Shown: positions 13,271 to 14,464 of the stretch, piece by piece
How positions within the stretch are numbered: position 1 is the stretch's first letter
How the letters are laid out: every line of letters starts with the position of its first letter
NCBI GenBank assembly: GCA_024691475.1
Contig: JAILNP010000103.1
Location: 1-14,464 of the forward strand
Direction of reading: 5' to 3'
Source of the DNA: Denitrobacterium sp024691475
GTDB taxonomy: Bacteria; Actinomycetota; Coriobacteriia; Coriobacteriales; Eggerthellaceae
DNA: 14,464 nt
The notes under the pieces: model-generated
Seen by the model: only the letters and a program-made list of their open reading frames with translations
The model's database searches: none
What the model was told of the DNA's origin: nothing
Position numbers and translations under genes: made by a program

Positions 13271-14464
13271 CTACAAGCTAAACTCCGCGAAATCGGACGC
13301 CGTGCGTTCGCCAGCGGCCACCCCAGCAGCAGGGGACGCAGGCGCAACCGCCGCGGGAGCGGCAAATGCATCGGATTCCATGGGCCCCTGCAACGTCATG
13401 CCCGGATTCTGGTGCAAAATGTCGAGCAGCTCGATGAAATCGCGAATGACCTCGCGCGGGGTGATGTGCGTATGGGCGCCCACGCGCTCGAATTCCGTCT
13501 TTATGAACAAGGCCAAGTCTTCGTCGGAAAGGGTGGGCTCGTAGCCAAACAGGCCCGCATGAATGTCTTGCAGGCGCCCCGCCAGCACCAGCAGTTCCTC
13601 GTACGAAAGCGGCACGAGCTGGATGACGGGAGCAAGCATGTCCTTATATTGAGCGCCGGCAAAGCGGCCTTCCGCCAAACGGCTTCGCAAGGCCTCGTAG
13701 CTATACACGCCACGACGGCGGTCTTCCACCGCCTGGGGCGTACCACCCATGATGATGCCCAGGTAACGAGCCTTGCCCTGCAACGTGTCGTTATACATGG
13801 TGAGAATCTTCTCGTAGTTGTACTGACGCGAGATGGCATTGGGAATCTTGTAGATGTTCACCAGCTCGTCGATGAGCACGAGCATGCCTGCATACCCCGC
13901 CTGCTTCAGGAAGCAGGCGAAGAGCTTCACGTACTCGTACCAATCGTCGTCGGTAATGCAAATGCCCACGCCCAACTCGCGACGCGCTTCCGTCTTGTTG
14001 GCGTATTCGCCGCGGAACCACTTCACCACGCGAGCCTTCATTTCGTCGTTATCTTCCACGTACGAGCGATAGTACATAACGAGCAATTGCGCGAAATCGA
14101 ACCCGTGAACCATTTCGGAAAGGGCGCCCACCGTTTCGTGAATGCGCGCTTCAACTGCAGCGGCGAATGCGGGCGAGCCCACGGCATGAGACGATTCCGC
14201 GGCCACGGCGCTTTGCACGCCCGAAATCCAACGGTCGAGAATGAGCGTGAGCGCGCCGCCTTCGGGGCGCGTCTTCGTGGACATGTTACGTATGAGTTCC
14301 TTGTACGTGGCCAGCCCCTGCCCCTGGCCGCCATGCAAGCGGCGTTCCGGGGAAAGGTCGGCGTCGATGACTACGAAATTGCGGTCCATGGCGTAGGAGC
14401 GAATGGTCTGCAGCAGGAAGCTCTTGCCGCTGCCGTACTTGCCCACAACGAAGCGGAACGTAGC
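13271..14464 (-). CDS. brxD: BrxD-like P-loop ATPase (DUF2791, BREX-type ATP-binding protein), N-terminus cut by right edge
   Basis: The frame is open to the window end and encodes 397 visible residues; the first codon seen is not a start. It opens with a beta strand and Walker A, FRFVVGKYGSGKS (visible 3-15); a GTG at 14446 codes for the Val before that motif and is not the start. The missing N-terminus is probably only several tens of residues. Further features: ERRLHGGQGQGLATYKELIRN at about 40-60, typical of DUF2791/BrxD proteins, and a Walker B strand ending in LIDELVNIYK with Asp-Glu at about 199-200. Then come a sensor-like GIIMGGTP and an Arg-rich ALRSRLAEGRF segment. The last 40 residues form an Ala/Pro-rich tail ending in DFAEFSL. 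In type 2 BREX such an ATPase accompanies pglW/X/Y/Z and an Lhr-like helicase. Here only the helicase is visible, 1 bp downstream. Confidence 0.85.
   Translation of the reverse strand, partial: ATFRFVVGKYGSGKSFLLQTIRSYAMDRNFVVIDADLSPERRLHGGQGQGLATYKELIRNMSTKTRPEGGALTLILDRWISGVQSAVAAESSHAVGSPAFAAAVEARIHETVGALSEMVHGFDFAQLLVMYYRSYVEDNDEMKARVVKWFRGEYANKTEARRELGVGICITDDDWYEYVKLFACFLKQAGYAGMLVLIDELVNIYKIPNAISRQYNYEKILTMYNDTLQGKARYLGIIMGGTPQAVEDRRRGVYSYEALRSRLAEGRFAGAQYKDMLAPVIQLVPLSYEELLVLAGRLQDIHAGLFGYEPTLSDEDLALFIKTEFERVGAHTHITPREVIRDFIELLDILHQNPGMTLQGPMESDAFAAPAAVAPASPAAGVAAGERTASDFAEFSL

Noticed and set aside
13270..13371. A 34-codon N-terminal extension of the helicase
   Set aside because: It overlaps the conserved end of the BrxD-like gene and reads as an Arg/Leu/Pro-rich shadow. 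The ATG one base after the upstream stop is the natural start.
14444..14446. GTG as the start codon of the BrxD-like ATPase
   Set aside because: It encodes the Val directly before the Walker A glycine. The frame and the expected beta strand continue to the window edge, so the true start is outside.

Overview
The window is high-GC bacterial chromosome with tightly packed genes and no mobile element, tRNA, rRNA or CRISPR array. The protein sequences, GTG starts, Tat-dependent lipoprotein and promoter style suggest an anaerobic actinobacterium, probably class Coriobacteriia (Eggerthella/Slackia-like). That placement is an impression from the sequences, not a search result.

Left part (1-7200). 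A minus-strand gene of unknown function runs off the left edge. Diverging from it is an NSS-family sodium-dependent transporter. Its stop codon overlaps, through a shared CTAG, the stop of the last gene of a five-gene minus-strand operon that reads nikA-nikB-nikC-nikD-nikE: a Tat-exported lipoprotein that binds the substrate, two permeases and two ATPases. All four junctions are within 4 bp or overlap. The promoter region has a good -35/-10 pair and an inverted repeat GTGTTAC-N13-GTAACAC over the start site. This matches the NikR operator type I remember from deltaproteobacteria, so nickel is the favoured substrate over peptides.

Middle (7200-10860). A lone LUD-domain (lactate utilization, DUF162) protein on the plus strand shares a strong bidirectional terminator with a minus-strand AGCS sodium:alanine/glycine symporter. 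The symporter has a leader of about 235 nt holding a clear single glycine riboswitch aptamer, followed by a hairpin and by a segment complementary to the Shine-Dalgarno sequence. Diverging from this leader is a TIGR02452/DUF2263 protein (microbial PARG-like, macrodomain fold) whose catalytic QEE and GGG motifs are altered. It ends at a canonical rho-independent terminator.

Right part (10888-14464). Two minus-strand genes, 1 bp apart, encode a BrxD-like P-loop ATPase (cut by the right edge) and an Lhr-like superfamily 2 helicase of the BrxHI type. This pair is known from type 2 BREX phage defence and also occurs outside complete BREX loci. It is the most likely place for an incompletely described system. 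The genes that would decide it lie beyond position 14464.
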